From CAYYKD01 sp964471825 (GTDB lineage: Bacteria; Spirochaetota; GWE2-31-10; CAYYKD01), in assembly GCA_964471825.1 (NCBI GenBank), contig CAYYKD010000019.1, positions 1 through 64,000 of the forward strand: a DNA stretch of 64,000 bases. Reading direction: 5' to 3'. How positions within the stretch are numbered: the first letter of the stretch is position 1; each line of letters opens with the position of its first letter. Shown one piece after another: positions 35,702-45,370 of the stretch. Under the pieces are notes generated by a model, which searched no databases, was not told the origin of the DNA, and saw nothing but the letters and a program-made list of their open reading frames with translations. The position numbers were made by a program, and so were the translations under genes.

Positions 35702-35779
35702 TGTAACTCCCGTGGTAATTATTACATCTATACATATCAATAAAACACTGTGATGTCAATAATTTTTTTTTAATTATCG

Positions 35780-35808
35780 TTGACATTGGTAATTTATTGT
35801 AATATATT
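35780..35808 (+). promoter_or_regulatory. Sigma-70 promoter of the HTH/PBP regulator and tupA
   Basis: TTGACA at 35780-35785, 17-base spacer, TATATT at 35803-35808, 26 bases before the chosen ATG. Confidence 0.7.
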
Positions 35809-35834
35809 GTAATTATTAGTTGTTTGGGGTGGTT

Positions 35835-36710
35835 ATGAGGGATTTTATAAATACTAAAGAGTTAAGTGAATTGATAGGTATTAATGAAAAAAAAATATAC
35901 TCACTTGCAAATGAAGGTAAAATTCCCGGCTCTATGATTACCGGTAAGTGGCTCTTTTCGAGAGAAAAGATTACAAAACACCTAAATGACCTGTGTGATA
36001 AAAACTTAAATAAAATACAAACTAATACAGATGATTTAAATATTACTATATCGGGTAGCGATGATCCTGCGACTAATACAATATGTAGTTTATACAATGA
36101 TCATATCAATGACTCATATGCTTATATATCTCCTACAGGAAGTTTTAATGGTCTGAGACTGCTTTTGGAAAAAAAAGTCGATATTTCACTTGCTCATATA
36201 TATGATGAATCAAGTGAAATGTACAATCTTAAACCGGTTGATGATATATTAGGAAAGGGAAATAGTGTTCTGGTAAATCTTTTTAAGAGAAATATTGGAT
36301 TTGTTTTTAGGAAAATCGAGGATTTTAAAGATGTCATAACAAAAAATCCGAGGTTTGTTTTTCGTAAAACCGGCACTGCAGTAAGATCGTTTACCACCCG
36401 ATATTTATCTGAGTATGGAATACAAGTAGGAGATAACTCAATTGAGGTTGATACGCATATGGAGGTCGGTTACAGTATTCTCTCTGCTGATTATGATCTT
36501 GGAATTGCGTCCGAGGGAGTTGCAAGGTTGATTGGTCTTGGGTTTCACAAATTAAGGATTGAACAATTCGATATGGTTTTTTTAAAAGAGATGATTGAAT
36601 TTAGTAGAATAAAAAAGATTTTAAATTTGGTCAGTTCAGATTCTTTCATTATGAAGGTAAATAAAAATTTTGGTTATCAGACAGAGTTGTCTGGAACTAT
36701 TATATATTAA
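35835..36710 (+). CDS. One-component regulator: excisionase-type HTH fused to a PBP-like domain
   Basis: 291 residues from the ATG at 35835, preceded by GGGGTGG. The N-terminal ~50 residues are a MerR/excisionase-type helix-turn-helix (TKELSELIGINEKKIYSLANEGKIPG and SREKITKHL). Residues ~75-290 resemble a cytosolic type II periplasmic-binding-protein domain (YISPTGSFNGLRLLLEKKVDISLAHI, FRKTGTAVRSFTTRYLSEYGI, YDLGIASEGVARLIGLGFHKL). Such proteins usually sense molybdate or tungstate and sit beside those transporters, as here. No signal peptide. Confidence 0.85.
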   Translation: MRDFINTKELSELIGINEKKIYSLANEGKIPGSMITGKWLFSREKITKHLNDLCDKNLNKIQTNTDDLNITISGSDDPATNTICSLYNDHINDSYAYISPTGSFNGLRLLLEKKVDISLAHIYDESSEMYNLKPVDDILGKGNSVLVNLFKRNIGFVFRKIEDFKDVITKNPRFVFRKTGTAVRSFTTRYLSEYGIQVGDNSIEVDTHMEVGYSILSADYDLGIASEGVARLIGLGFHKLRIEQFDMVFLKEMIEFSRIKKILNLVSSDSFIMKVNKNFGYQTELSGTIIY

Positions 36711-36720
36711 GGGGTATTCA

Positions 36721-37524
36721 ATGAAATTTAGAACAATTTTACTTTGTGTTTTTTTAGTGAGTGCAGCGTTGCTCTTTTCAAATGCAGATAATTTGAAACT
36801 CGCAACAACAACCAGTACTGAAAACTCCGGTCTTCTTGCTTATATATTGCCTGAGTTTGAAAAGGACACAGGGATTAAAGTTTCAGTGATCTCTGTTGGA
36901 ACGGGAAAAGCTCTTAAATTAGGTGAGAATGGTGATGTTGATGTTGTTCTTGTGCATGCAAGGGCTCTGGAGGACAAATTTGTTGCAGATGGATACGGAG
37001 TCAAACGGTTCTCTGTCTGTTATAATGATTTTGTAGTTGTTGGACCTAAGAATGATCCGGCTAAGATATCCAATTCAAAGAGTGCATCTGAGGCATTAAA
37101 GAGAATTCTTGAGAATGGATCGTTATTTATATCGAGAGGGGATAACTCAGGTACTCATCAAAAAGAACTTGAACTATGGAGTCAAATATCATACAGACCA
37201 TCCGGGAAGTGGTATCAGGAGGCGGGTAGGGGGATGGAAGAGGTTCTAATGATGGCAAAAGAGCAGAGAGGCTATACGCTTACAGATAGGGGGACATACC
37301 TTGCGATTCTATCAAAGACCGATCTTGTTATACTCCATGAGAATGATAAAGCACTTTTTAACCCATACGGTGTTATAGCCGTAAACCCCAAGAAGCACCC
37401 CCATATAAAAATTGAAAAGGTAAATAAATTTATAAACTGGCTGACCTCAGATAGGGGACAGAGCTTGATCGGTTCTTTTAAGGTGAATAACTTGCAGCTT
37501 TTCTTTCCATCCTTGAAAGAATGA
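36721..37524 (+). CDS. tupA: Tungstate-binding periplasmic protein TupA-like
   Basis: 267 residues with a Sec signal (ILLCVFLVSAALLFSNAD). LATTTSTENSGLLAYILPEFEKD, DVDVVLVHARALEDKFVADGYG, FISRGDNSGTHQKELELW and YTLTDRGTYLA are TupA-type. It delivers tungstate (or molybdate) to an ABC importer. No tupB permease or tupC ATPase follows: there is a hairpin, then convergent ECF genes. It starts 10 bases after the regulator. Confidence 0.88.
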   Translation: MKFRTILLCVFLVSAALLFSNADNLKLATTTSTENSGLLAYILPEFEKDTGIKVSVISVGTGKALKLGENGDVDVVLVHARALEDKFVADGYGVKRFSVCYNDFVVVGPKNDPAKISNSKSASEALKRILENGSLFISRGDNSGTHQKELELWSQISYRPSGKWYQEAGRGMEEVLMMAKEQRGYTLTDRGTYLAILSKTDLVILHENDKALFNPYGVIAVNPKKHPHIKIEKVNKFINWLTSDRGQSLIGSFKVNNLQLFFPSLKE

Positions 37525-37557
37525 TTAGATTCTCATCTAATCTAATCTTATTTTATC
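37523..37557 (+). terminator. Terminator after tupA
   Basis: GATTAGAT-TCTC-ATCTAATC forms an 8-bp hairpin overlapping the stop codon, followed by a T-rich stretch made of ATCTC repeats. Confidence 0.65.
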
Positions 37558-37576
37558 TCATCTCATCTCATTTTGT

Positions 37577-38350
37577 TTACAGAACCCTAAGTTGAAAAAT
37601 TCCAAGACGAATTAGAGTTGTGAGTATAAGGATAACGGTAATGAGATTGGCTATTACGAAGATTATATCAATAACATTAATTCTTGATTGGTAGAGAAAA
37701 GTTTTATCTTTGTTAAGCCCTCTTGTATGCATACTTAATCCCAGATAATATGAATGTCTTGCTGCTGAAACCAGAATAGGAATGAGTTGAAAAAATAGAT
37801 TTCCTTTTTTACCGAAACGGATCAATGAGGCAGTTCTTATCCTATAGAAATCATCACGAAAAAGTGAGAATGTGTCAAATAGTGATAGTAGCGGATAACC
37901 GATATTTACCGGTAGTTTTAATATCTGCATGAGTCCGTATACAAGTTTACGAAAATCAATAACAGTAGCAAAGGAGAAGGAAATAAATGAAAGTGAGAAG
38001 CTGCGGACTGCCAGAAAAATGCCTGTCTGTATTCCCTCATAGAAAATATTTATTCCAAGAAAAACACAGATCGGATCCCCCTTGCTATTTGATGAATATA
38101 GAACTGATGTGATAAAAACTGATAAAACTGCCGGCAGCATATATAGGGCAAAAATAATCAGATATTTAACTCTAATTACCCTGACGATAGATAGGTATAG
38201 CATGGCACTGGTTATTGCAATCCCATTAACTAACATATCACCTGATAGAAATATCAATATAAAATACATAAGTGACATGAAAAATATTGAAAGATCATTG
38301 ATCTCAACTAAAGGTTGGTTCTTGTTTGTCACTTTTGTTGTTTTTGTCAT
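37577..38350 (-). CDS. ykoC: ECF transporter transmembrane component (EcfT/YkoC type)
   Basis: 257 residues with about five membrane segments. The coupling motifs appear as SLIRFGKKGN (A-R-G-like) and AARHSYYLGLSMHTRGL (ALxxRG). It anchors the S-component and ATPase. Its start overlaps the ATPase gene by 4 bases (ATGA). It is the last gene of the TPP-riboswitch operon. Confidence 0.88.
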   Translation of the reverse strand: MTKTTKVTNKNQPLVEINDLSIFFMSLMYFILIFLSGDMLVNGIAITSAMLYLSIVRVIRVKYLIIFALYMLPAVLSVFITSVLYSSNSKGDPICVFLGINIFYEGIQTGIFLAVRSFSLSFISFSFATVIDFRKLVYGLMQILKLPVNIGYPLLSLFDTFSLFRDDFYRIRTASLIRFGKKGNLFFQLIPILVSAARHSYYLGLSMHTRGLNKDKTFLYQSRINVIDIIFVIANLITVILILTTLIRLGIFQLRVL

Positions 38351-39771
38351 CTGTAGCCTTCAGTTATGCCCACATTACCGGGATTGTTCTTATCTTGTTC
38401 ATTATTCATCAGTATTAGTTTGCCTCTAGAAAGTTTATAGTTTCTATTACAGACTGCGTTGAGGAACTCAATGTCGTGACTGACAATTATGAAGGTTATG
38501 TCATCATGTGATAATTTGCTCATTATCTCTATCAGCCTGTTCTTGTTGGCCGTATCCAGCCCAAATGTCGGTTCATCCATTAGAATTAATTTGCATCCGC
38601 TATTAATTACGATACACAATGACAGGCGTCTTTTTTCCCCCTCTGAAAGGGTAAATGGGTTGCGATCGGCAAGCCATGATAGACCAAATGATTCGAGTAT
38701 ATCGTTGTTGAATGAAACCTCCCTTGAGACGGTGTCAAATAGAAAGTGATTCTCAGGATTCTGAAATAGTATTGAAACCTGTCTGTAATAATCTCTCTGA
38801 GAATATTCGCCAATATCTCGTTCCATATATTTAAGTCTGCCTGAATCCGGTTTTATCAATCTTGCCATAATCTTAAGCAGAGTTGATTTGCCCGCACCGT
38901 TTATTCCGGATATTCCTACAATACTTCGCTGTCTGATTTCAAGTGTCAGGCTATTGAGGACTTCATGTTTTTCTCTCCGGTCTGTGCCGGCATACCCAAA
39001 GGAGACCCTGTTCAATTCAAGGATGGTTCTACCTTCATCAGCAATTGAGAGCCGATTTAGAGTGAAATCTTTAGAGTATAGATTAGCTATTTCGGCAGGC
39101 ACTACCAGATCGTCATGAATTCTATAAACCATATCAACAGAGTCTTTGAAGTACCCGATATTGTGTTCAACTATTATATATCCGCTGTTACTTGGATTAT
39201 TCTTTATAAATCCCGCTATATCCTCTGCGGAGTTCGGATCGAGAAATGCTGTGGGTTCATCAAGAAGGTAGACGACCGGTTCAGTTAGTGCTAATGACAT
39301 TATTGCAATTTTTTGTTTCTCGCCACCTGATAGCGTAGAGGTTGTTCGATTTAATAGATGAGTTACTTTGAATCTTTCGGCAAAGTTTAGAATTCTATCA
39401 AGGATGGCAAATCTCTTTAGACCGAGATTTTCAAGGCCGAACGCAAGCTCATCGAGTACAACTCCTGTTATCATCTGAGAGTCAGGATTCTGCAGCAGAA
39501 GCCCGATCTTCATCAGTTCTGAGTGATTTAGGCTATCAATATTTTTACCGTTAAAAGTTAGTTTTCCTGAGGTCCTTCCGTAGATAAATTCGGGCACTAG
39601 TCCTTTCAGAGCATAGAGCAGTGTAGACTTACCGCTGCCGGAGTCCCCTGTAACTAATACCCTTGAGCTGCAATCTATTGTATTGGAACCGGGAAAACTG
39701 ATTATTCTGTCAGAATATGGATATGAAAAACAGAAGTTATCAATGTGATAGAAATATTTTAAACCACCCAT
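38347..39771 (-). CDS. ykoD: ECF transporter duplicated ATPase (YkoD type)
   Basis: 474 residues with two fused ABC ATPase domains. First: Walker A GDSGSGKST, signature LSGGEKQKI, Walker B VYLLDEPTAFLD. Second: Walker A GINGAGKST, signature LSEGEKRRLSL, Walker B LILMDEPTFGLD. One polypeptide supplies both halves, as in YkoD. It powers thiamine-precursor uptake. Confidence 0.93.
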   Translation of the reverse strand: MGGLKYFYHIDNFCFSYPYSDRIISFPGSNTIDCSSRVLVTGDSGSGKSTLLYALKGLVPEFIYGRTSGKLTFNGKNIDSLNHSELMKIGLLLQNPDSQMITGVVLDELAFGLENLGLKRFAILDRILNFAERFKVTHLLNRTTSTLSGGEKQKIAIMSLALTEPVVYLLDEPTAFLDPNSAEDIAGFIKNNPSNSGYIIVEHNIGYFKDSVDMVYRIHDDLVVPAEIANLYSKDFTLNRLSIADEGRTILELNRVSFGYAGTDRREKHEVLNSLTLEIRQRSIVGISGINGAGKSTLLKIMARLIKPDSGRLKYMERDIGEYSQRDYYRQVSILFQNPENHFLFDTVSREVSFNNDILESFGLSWLADRNPFTLSEGEKRRLSLCIVINSGCKLILMDEPTFGLDTANKNRLIEIMSKLSHDDITFIIVSHDIEFLNAVCNRNYKLSRGKLILMNNEQDKNNPGNVGITEGYR

Positions 39772-39819
39772 TAGTTGTTTTTTAAAGTATGATTATATTT
39801 GTGTGCGTATTCCCTATCT

Positions 39820-40470
39820 CTATTCATCAATGTTTTTTCCTGATTTGAGGTTTACCTCTTTGTCGTTTACCTCTTTGTCAAGGTTGTCTTTAAAGTTGTC
39901 TCTGATAATCTTGAACTGGTTTAAGACTCCTGTCTTTTTGAGCCCGTCAGCAAGGTATTTAGAAAAAACTCCGGCCAGGACAGCACCTGATATAGCAAAT
40001 GAAACTATCTGAACAATATTATACTGTAGGGTTAATTGTGAATAGCCATACCAGAAAAATGATAGGATATATGAACCAAGTGCAGATATTACTCCTGCAA
40101 TCATCAATACCGGAAGATTCCATCGTCTGTATCCGAGAATTAAAAAAAACAATTCTACAGGTACCCCCTGAACAAGCCCATAGGCTATTGATGATATACC
40201 CCATCTAGCGATAAATCCCTGAACTACGGCAGCGATAAGCTCACCAAGAATTGCCGCACCCGGCTTTCTTACTATATATGGAAAAAATACAGCCCCCATA
40301 AACCAGACGCCTGTCAATAGATTGTCAAGCATAAACGGTTTTAGAAGCGGAGCCGTGATGTCATAGAAGAATGTGTAGAACCACCAGATAACACCCATTA
40401 CAGCAGAAAGAACTGTGATAAACACAATCTCAGAAATGTTAAGAAGTTTTTTTTGTTGAATAGTACCCAT
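39820..40470 (-). CDS. ykoE: Thiamine/HMP ECF substrate-binding component YkoE
   Basis: 216 residues with about six membrane segments. VLSAVMGVIWWFYTFFYD and GPxx-like LLTGVWFMGAVFFPYIVRKPGAAILGELIA match YkoE S-components. The polar KEVNDKEVNLKSG tail contains a short repeat. A TPP riboswitch precedes it, which fits a thiamine or hydroxymethylpyrimidine importer. Confidence 0.9.
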   Translation of the reverse strand: MGTIQQKKLLNISEIVFITVLSAVMGVIWWFYTFFYDITAPLLKPFMLDNLLTGVWFMGAVFFPYIVRKPGAAILGELIAAVVQGFIARWGISSIAYGLVQGVPVELFFLILGYRRWNLPVLMIAGVISALGSYILSFFWYGYSQLTLQYNIVQIVSFAISGAVLAGVFSKYLADGLKKTGVLNQFKIIRDNFKDNLDKEVNDKEVNLKSGKNIDE

Positions 40471-40574
40471 AGAATCCCCCTGTTTTTCGAATCCTCTATT
40501 AAGAGCTTTATTTAAGAGCTTTATTTAGAAATGCCCTTAAGAAAAAAATTGACCATGAGGGGATGATATTCTGA
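40471..40574 (-). promoter_or_regulatory. Expression-platform region of the TPP riboswitch
   Basis: The segment between the aptamer and ykoE includes a 14-base direct duplication (AAATAAAGCTCTTA) and the ykoE ribosome site AGGGGGAT. On the minus strand GAATATCATCCCC could pair with part of the aptamer or the ribosome site. I do not see an intrinsic terminator, so translational control is more likely. Confidence 0.45.
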
Positions 40575-40710
40575 GTCGTTTCCTTCGCAGGCATTATCCT
40601 GTTCAGGTTCAAAGGGTTTGTTCATTTGAGTTTCTTTAATGGATATGAATATATCCTGCTCCACTACAAATGATATCATCTCAGGCCGAATTTCGACCAC
40701 CCCTACGATC
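40575..40710 (-). promoter_or_regulatory. TPP (THI-box) riboswitch
   Basis: Minus-strand aptamer: GGGGTGGTCGAAATTCGGCC, CTGAGATGATA, then CCTTTGAACCTGA, GGATAATGCCTGCGAAGGA. These are the conserved J-regions of the thiamine-pyrophosphate aptamer. P3 is somewhat extended (GGATATATTC / GAATATATCC). High TPP should shut off ykoEDC. Confidence 0.95.
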
Positions 40711-40716
40711 AGTGGT

Positions 40717-40745
40717 AAAATACAATTAAAAATCTATCATGTCAA
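40717..40745 (-). promoter_or_regulatory. Sigma-70 promoter of the ykoEDC operon
   Basis: Minus strand: TTGACA (40745-40740), 17-base spacer, TATTTT (40722-40717), just before the aptamer. Confidence 0.75.
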
Positions 40746-40976
40746 GACAAAGTATTCTAAAGTAACGGCAAGTGTAAAGGAAAGTTAGGTTTACTACTTT
40801 CGCCTCTACACTATTAGTTTTTCAAGACACCTGAGAAATTGAATATCTTAAAAGCAGTAAAATCTTTATTAGTAAGTGCTCTTTTTAATTAGTAAATGCT
40901 CTTTTTAATAGTTCATATTTTACAATACAATTTATTGACACCTTCCTGTCGAAAATCTTAAAAGTATAAAAAACAA

Positions 40977-41005
40977 TTGATAAATATGTGTAATTATAGT
41001 AGAAT
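40977..41005 (+). promoter_or_regulatory. Sigma-70-type promoter of the lipoprotein-VanY pair
   Basis: TTGATA at 40977-40982, 17-base spacer, TAGAAT at 41000-41005. Upstream, at ~40870-40915, AGTAAGTGCTCTTTTTAAT is tandemly duplicated with one change. Confidence 0.6.
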
Positions 41006-41066
41006 ACTTTAAATATAAATTTAGTTGGCGGTTATTTACTGCTTTTTTGTTTTAAGGAGTCATTTG

Positions 41067-42233
41067 ATGAGATTAAGGATAGTTTTAATAGTTGTATTTG
41101 CTGTTTTTTGGGCTTTTGCAGGAATAGGATGTCCAATTGAGTATCCTGTTGTTGATATTGCTCCTTCACATAAAGTAACAGGTCTTAAGAATCCGAGAAA
41201 CCTTTCTGTTATAACAATTGGTTCTGATGACTTCCTGTTTGTCTGTGATATAAATAGCGGGATATATAAGATCCCTTTAACAGTAGCAAATTCTGGTATA
41301 CTGGCAACAGATGATAAAACAACAGCGATCTCTACACTTAACGGTGTTGAGTTGTTCGAGTTTAAAACAGCGGAAAATGAGGCTCTCTATCCGGTTGATT
41401 TTGATGTTTTCGATGGATATATGTTTGTTGTATTAAGATCATTAGTTCAAACCGACAGATATTATCTTAGAAAGATAGACATTGATGCTGCCTATGCAAA
41501 TTCTACTGATGCTAAAGACTTTAAATTTCTCGATTTCCCGGCGTCATATGTTTCAGTAAATGAGAACGCTGTTTTTATATCAGGTGTTTCTGCGAAATCC
41601 GCTAAGGCATTCTTAATTGATAAGGCCGACAGCTATGCATTTCTTGATACTACAACCGATATGCTTAAAACTATTGCTGATCCGGGACGAATTCTTGCAA
41701 GTTCTGATAATTGGATATACATCACCGATAAAACGACTAACCTTACAAAAAGAGGGGTTAGGGCAATCAGATTTGATACTATTAAGAATTGCTTTGATGC
41801 TACGGATGATTATCTTATGAAACCGTCAAACCTCTTTTTTTCAGGAATGGAATTTGATAGTACCGGCAAGCTGTATGGAATATCAGCTAATGGTTTATCA
41901 ACTTTTAATTTAGCAACAGATAATACGACAGATACAGAATTTAATAAATTATCAAAAGCAAGTCTTAAGGTTGATGGTGATTACACGCTGAATAATATAT
42001 TTGTTACCGGTACAAAGGGGTATTGCACTTATGGCTATGGCGTTCTTGTTATAGATAGTATAAACACAGCCAGCCCTGTTGTTGGCAAGAATATTGTTAT
42101 GGGTAGCCGCTATGATCCGGTTTACAGCACTGTCTGGGTAAATGATACGGTTATTTATAATAACGGAACAAAAGATTTCTTGATTTCAACAAGTCAGAGA
42201 GATGGAACACTAATTATTACTGATCCAAATTAA
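41067..42233 (+). CDS. Putative beta-propeller-like lipoprotein
   Basis: 388 residues from the ATG at 41067, with AAGGAG 8 bases upstream; the longer frame has no ribosome site. Lipoprotein signal FAVFWAFAGIGCPIE. The body is beta-rich with repeated strand patterns (FLFVCDINSGIYKI, YPVDFDVFDGYMFVVL, WIYITDKTTNLTKRG), suggesting a propeller, but no known repeat motif is evident. The stop codon overlaps the next start by one base. Confidence 0.65.
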   Translation: MRLRIVLIVVFAVFWAFAGIGCPIEYPVVDIAPSHKVTGLKNPRNLSVITIGSDDFLFVCDINSGIYKIPLTVANSGILATDDKTTAISTLNGVELFEFKTAENEALYPVDFDVFDGYMFVVLRSLVQTDRYYLRKIDIDAAYANSTDAKDFKFLDFPASYVSVNENAVFISGVSAKSAKAFLIDKADSYAFLDTTTDMLKTIADPGRILASSDNWIYITDKTTNLTKRGVRAIRFDTIKNCFDATDDYLMKPSNLFFSGMEFDSTGKLYGISANGLSTFNLATDNTTDTEFNKLSKASLKVDGDYTLNNIFVTGTKGYCTYGYGVLVIDSINTASPVVGKNIVMGSRYDPVYSTVWVNDTVIYNNGTKDFLISTSQRDGTLIITDPN

Positions 42234-43672
42234 TGAAGCAAGCGTTTTTTACTCTTGCATGTATCCTGATTTTCTCTAGTCAACTATTTTCGCAGGTTAC
42301 TTCCTGTGGTAAGAATAGCTCAGGTGAAGAGGTATTAATATATCGATATGGTTCTTCAGAGAGGGTCATTCTTGTGGTAGGCGGCGTGCTTTCAAGTCCT
42401 AAGATTTCAGAGAGAGCTATACAGAGTTTTATTGATAGAAGTATTAATAAAAGTATTGATAAAAATATAAATAAAAGTAGTGATAGTGGTGAAGAAGGAT
42501 ATTCTTTATGGCTCATTCCGGGTATAAATAGTACAACACATAGAGGCTCAGAGGTCGGTCTAAATTCAAATCAGATTTCCATCAGATATAATTTTATCAA
42601 TCAAGATACAGATATTTTTTATATATCAAAAGAGATCAAGAACGGTAAACAATTCAGCGAGCCGGAGACAAGGCTACTGGAAGCAGTTGTTTCAGATATT
42701 CCTGATAAGGAAAATTCAGTTGTTTTTTTTATGTCAGGAGAAGGTGATTGCATTATCTCAACTGAGATTAACAAAAAATCAAATCTCTTTAATTTGATTT
42801 ATAGGGACTCAGGGTACAGTTATTATGATCTTTGTTCTAATAAAAATACATTAGAGTACTATATATCATCAAGATATAATATACCTGCATTTATCGTAGA
42901 ATTTAAGTCTGAAAGTTCAGCTGAAAATGAATTGAATCAAATAATTGAGCTTGTCAAGAACAAATCTTCAATGCAGTATCAATCACCGGATTTCAAAAAG
43001 AACTTTTTTAAATCGAGGCATCTTAGAGGTCACGCCGATACCTTTACTGATAAGATTAGTAACAATAGTCGGGAATTTATTGAATTGATGGAGCGTGTTT
43101 CAAGTAATGAGGAGTTGTTGTTGTTCGTCAACAAAGAACATTTTCTTGATGAAATATTTAGACCGGACGATCTTATAAACTATAAGCAGCTTATTCCATC
43201 AAATAAGGAATCTATGTATCTGCGAGCGATACTAAAAGATGATCTACTTCAGATGAATTCCGATGCTGTTAATAATGGGCTGTATTTAACAATTATTTCC
43301 GGCTTCCGATCCTATGATACTCAAAAAATCACCTTTGAAAAATGGGTCAAATCTTTTGGCTACGAAAAGGCTAGGATGGTTAGCGCACTTCCCGGATCAA
43401 GTCAACATCAGCTTGGTACTGCAATCGATTTTAATTCACTATCTGAGTCTTTTGAGAACACTAAAGAGGGGAGATGGTTATTAACTAATTCCTATAAATA
43501 TGGTTTTATTCTATCCTATCCAAAAGGCTTGGAGAATATTACCGGATACAACTATGAACCATGGCACTATAGATACTTAGGTAAGGATGTTGCTTTTATT
43601 GTGAATAAATACTACGATAATGTTCTAGAATTGTTTTTAAAATGGTATTGGGGTAACAAAAAAACAATTTAA
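42233..43672 (+). CDS. VanY-type D-Ala-D-Ala carboxypeptidase (M15B) with an N-terminal domain
   Basis: 479 residues, signal peptide (ILIFSSQLFSQ). The C-terminal ~200 residues are peptidase M15B: ISGFRSYDTQ, the zinc motif SSQHQLGTAIDF (S-x-H-x6-D), and EPWHYRYLG. The N-terminal ~200 residues (ILVVGGVLSSPKISERA, LIPGINSTTHRGSEVGL) resemble an M14-type carboxypeptidase fold without obvious zinc ligands. A SINKSIDKNINKSSDS insert looks like expanded short repeats. Likely periplasmic and acting on peptidoglycan stems. Confidence 0.8.
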   Translation: MKQAFFTLACILIFSSQLFSQVTSCGKNSSGEEVLIYRYGSSERVILVVGGVLSSPKISERAIQSFIDRSINKSIDKNINKSSDSGEEGYSLWLIPGINSTTHRGSEVGLNSNQISIRYNFINQDTDIFYISKEIKNGKQFSEPETRLLEAVVSDIPDKENSVVFFMSGEGDCIISTEINKKSNLFNLIYRDSGYSYYDLCSNKNTLEYYISSRYNIPAFIVEFKSESSAENELNQIIELVKNKSSMQYQSPDFKKNFFKSRHLRGHADTFTDKISNNSREFIELMERVSSNEELLLFVNKEHFLDEIFRPDDLINYKQLIPSNKESMYLRAILKDDLLQMNSDAVNNGLYLTIISGFRSYDTQKITFEKWVKSFGYEKARMVSALPGSSQHQLGTAIDFNSLSESFENTKEGRWLLTNSYKYGFILSYPKGLENITGYNYEPWHYRYLGKDVAFIVNKYYDNVLELFLKWYWGNKKTI

Positions 43673-43704
43673 TTTTAATTTAATGAATACTAACAAACTA
43701 TATA

Positions 43705-43735
43705 TTGACACATATTTATTATTTTGGTATATAAT
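43705..43735 (+). promoter_or_regulatory. Sigma-70 promoter of serA
   Basis: TTGACA at 43705-43710 and TATATAAT at 43728-43735 (17-base spacer to TATATA, 19 to TATAAT). Confidence 0.7.
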
Positions 43736-43765
43736 AAATCAAATTAATTGTTCAAGGAGCATATT

Positions 43766-45358
43766 ATGTATAAGGTATTAGTTTCTGATAGTGTTTCACA
43801 GGAAGCACTGGATGTTTTTAAAGAATATAAAGATATATCTGTTGTTGTAAAGACTGATCATACACCTGAGGAGCTGGAAGCAGCGATTGCAGACTATGAT
43901 GCACTTATTGTAAGAAGTGCTACAAAGTTTAAAGGTAGTGTTATTGAGAAAGCAAAAAAAATGAAGGTTGTAGGAAGAGCGGGCGCAGGGGTTGATAATG
44001 TTGATGTTCCGGTCTGTTCTAAGAAGGGTATTGTCGTTATGAATACTCCCGGTGGAAATTCTGCAGCTGTAGCAGAACTTACGATTGCTTATCTGCTATG
44101 TATGTCTAGAAATATTGTCCCTGCTACAGTATCAACCAAGGAAGGCAAGTGGGATAAAAATAAACTTGCAAAAAATAGTGTAGAAGTGGCCGGCAAAACC
44201 CTGGCTATAATTGGAACCGGAGCGATCGGTTCACTTGTTGCTGATAAGGCTAAAGGGTTGTCGATGAATGTTATTGCATTTGATCCATATCTTTCAGATG
44301 AAAAAGCGGCATACATAGGTGTAACAAAGGTTAAAGATGTTGAAGATATCTATAAAAATGCAGACTATATAAGTCTTCATGTTCCAAAGAATGACCAGAC
44401 AAGCAATATGATTAATAAAGACTCAATAGCAAAGATGAAAAAAGGCGTTTACATAGTAAACTGTGCTAGAGGCGGGATAATCAATGAAAATGACCTTCTT
44501 GATGCCTTAAATTCAGGAAAAGTACAGGCTGCTGCACTGGATGTTTTTGAAATGGAGCCAGTAGACCCAAATAATCCATTATTAAAACACCCTAATTTAA
44601 TCTGTACTCCGCATCTTGGAGCAAGTTCAGTTGAGGCACAGGTAAATGTTGCTATTGCTATTGCAAAGCAGTTGTCTGACTACCTTACAACAGGTGAGGT
44701 TTCTGGTGCAGTGAAAGTTCCAACACTGGACAAGTATACGCGGAACCTTCTCAATCCGTATATTAGTCTTGCAGGGAAGATTGGTAATTTGTATAGACAA
44801 TTTGCTAATCTATCGGTTACTGAGATTGAGATAGAATACTCAGGTGAGGTGCATGACTATCCGATTAATTCAATTACAACTTCTATGCTTATTGGACTTT
44901 TTAGTAGTGTAGTAGAGGGAATTAATTTTGTTAATGCACAGTCAATTATAAAAGAGATGGGCATTAAGATTATCGAGACAAAGATTGCAGAATCAAGAGA
45001 CTACGCTTCACAGATTTCTCTAAGAGTTAAGCACTCAGGTGGTAAAACAGAGATTGTAGGTGCCGTATTTAAAGAAGGGATTTATCGTATAGTCGGAATT
45101 GACGAGTTCAAAGTAGAGTTTGTTCCTGAAGGCAACCTATTATTAACTATAAACAAAGATAAACCCGGCTATATCGGTGCATTAGGTACAGTTCTTGGAG
45201 AGGCAAACTTAAATATTGCAAACATGGAATTAGGAAGAAACAATAAGGGTGAGGCAATGAGCTTTGTTCAGATTGATGGAGAGATACCGGATTCGGTTAC
45301 CGAAAAAATATCAAAAATACCTGCATTATTAAAAGTGTTTAAGATACAGATGAACTAA
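43766..45358 (+). CDS. serA: D-3-phosphoglycerate dehydrogenase
   Basis: 530 residues from the ATG at 43766 with AAGGAG 6 bases upstream; a TTG at 43748 would place the ribosome site inside the gene. NAD motif AIIGTGAIGSLVADKAKG, NCARGGIINENDLLDAL (catalytic arginine), E in FEMEPVDPNNPLL, and CTPHLGASSVEAQ with the catalytic histidine. The C-terminus has the ASB intervening domain and an ACT domain (LLLTINKDKPGYIGALGTVL). First step of serine synthesis. Confidence 0.97.
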   Translation: MYKVLVSDSVSQEALDVFKEYKDISVVVKTDHTPEELEAAIADYDALIVRSATKFKGSVIEKAKKMKVVGRAGAGVDNVDVPVCSKKGIVVMNTPGGNSAAVAELTIAYLLCMSRNIVPATVSTKEGKWDKNKLAKNSVEVAGKTLAIIGTGAIGSLVADKAKGLSMNVIAFDPYLSDEKAAYIGVTKVKDVEDIYKNADYISLHVPKNDQTSNMINKDSIAKMKKGVYIVNCARGGIINENDLLDALNSGKVQAAALDVFEMEPVDPNNPLLKHPNLICTPHLGASSVEAQVNVAIAIAKQLSDYLTTGEVSGAVKVPTLDKYTRNLLNPYISLAGKIGNLYRQFANLSVTEIEIEYSGEVHDYPINSITTSMLIGLFSSVVEGINFVNAQSIIKEMGIKIIETKIAESRDYASQISLRVKHSGGKTEIVGAVFKEGIYRIVGIDEFKVEFVPEGNLLLTINKDKPGYIGALGTVLGEANLNIANMELGRNNKGEAMSFVQIDGEIPDSVTEKISKIPALLKVFKIQMN

Positions 45359-45370
45359 TTTTTATCTAAA

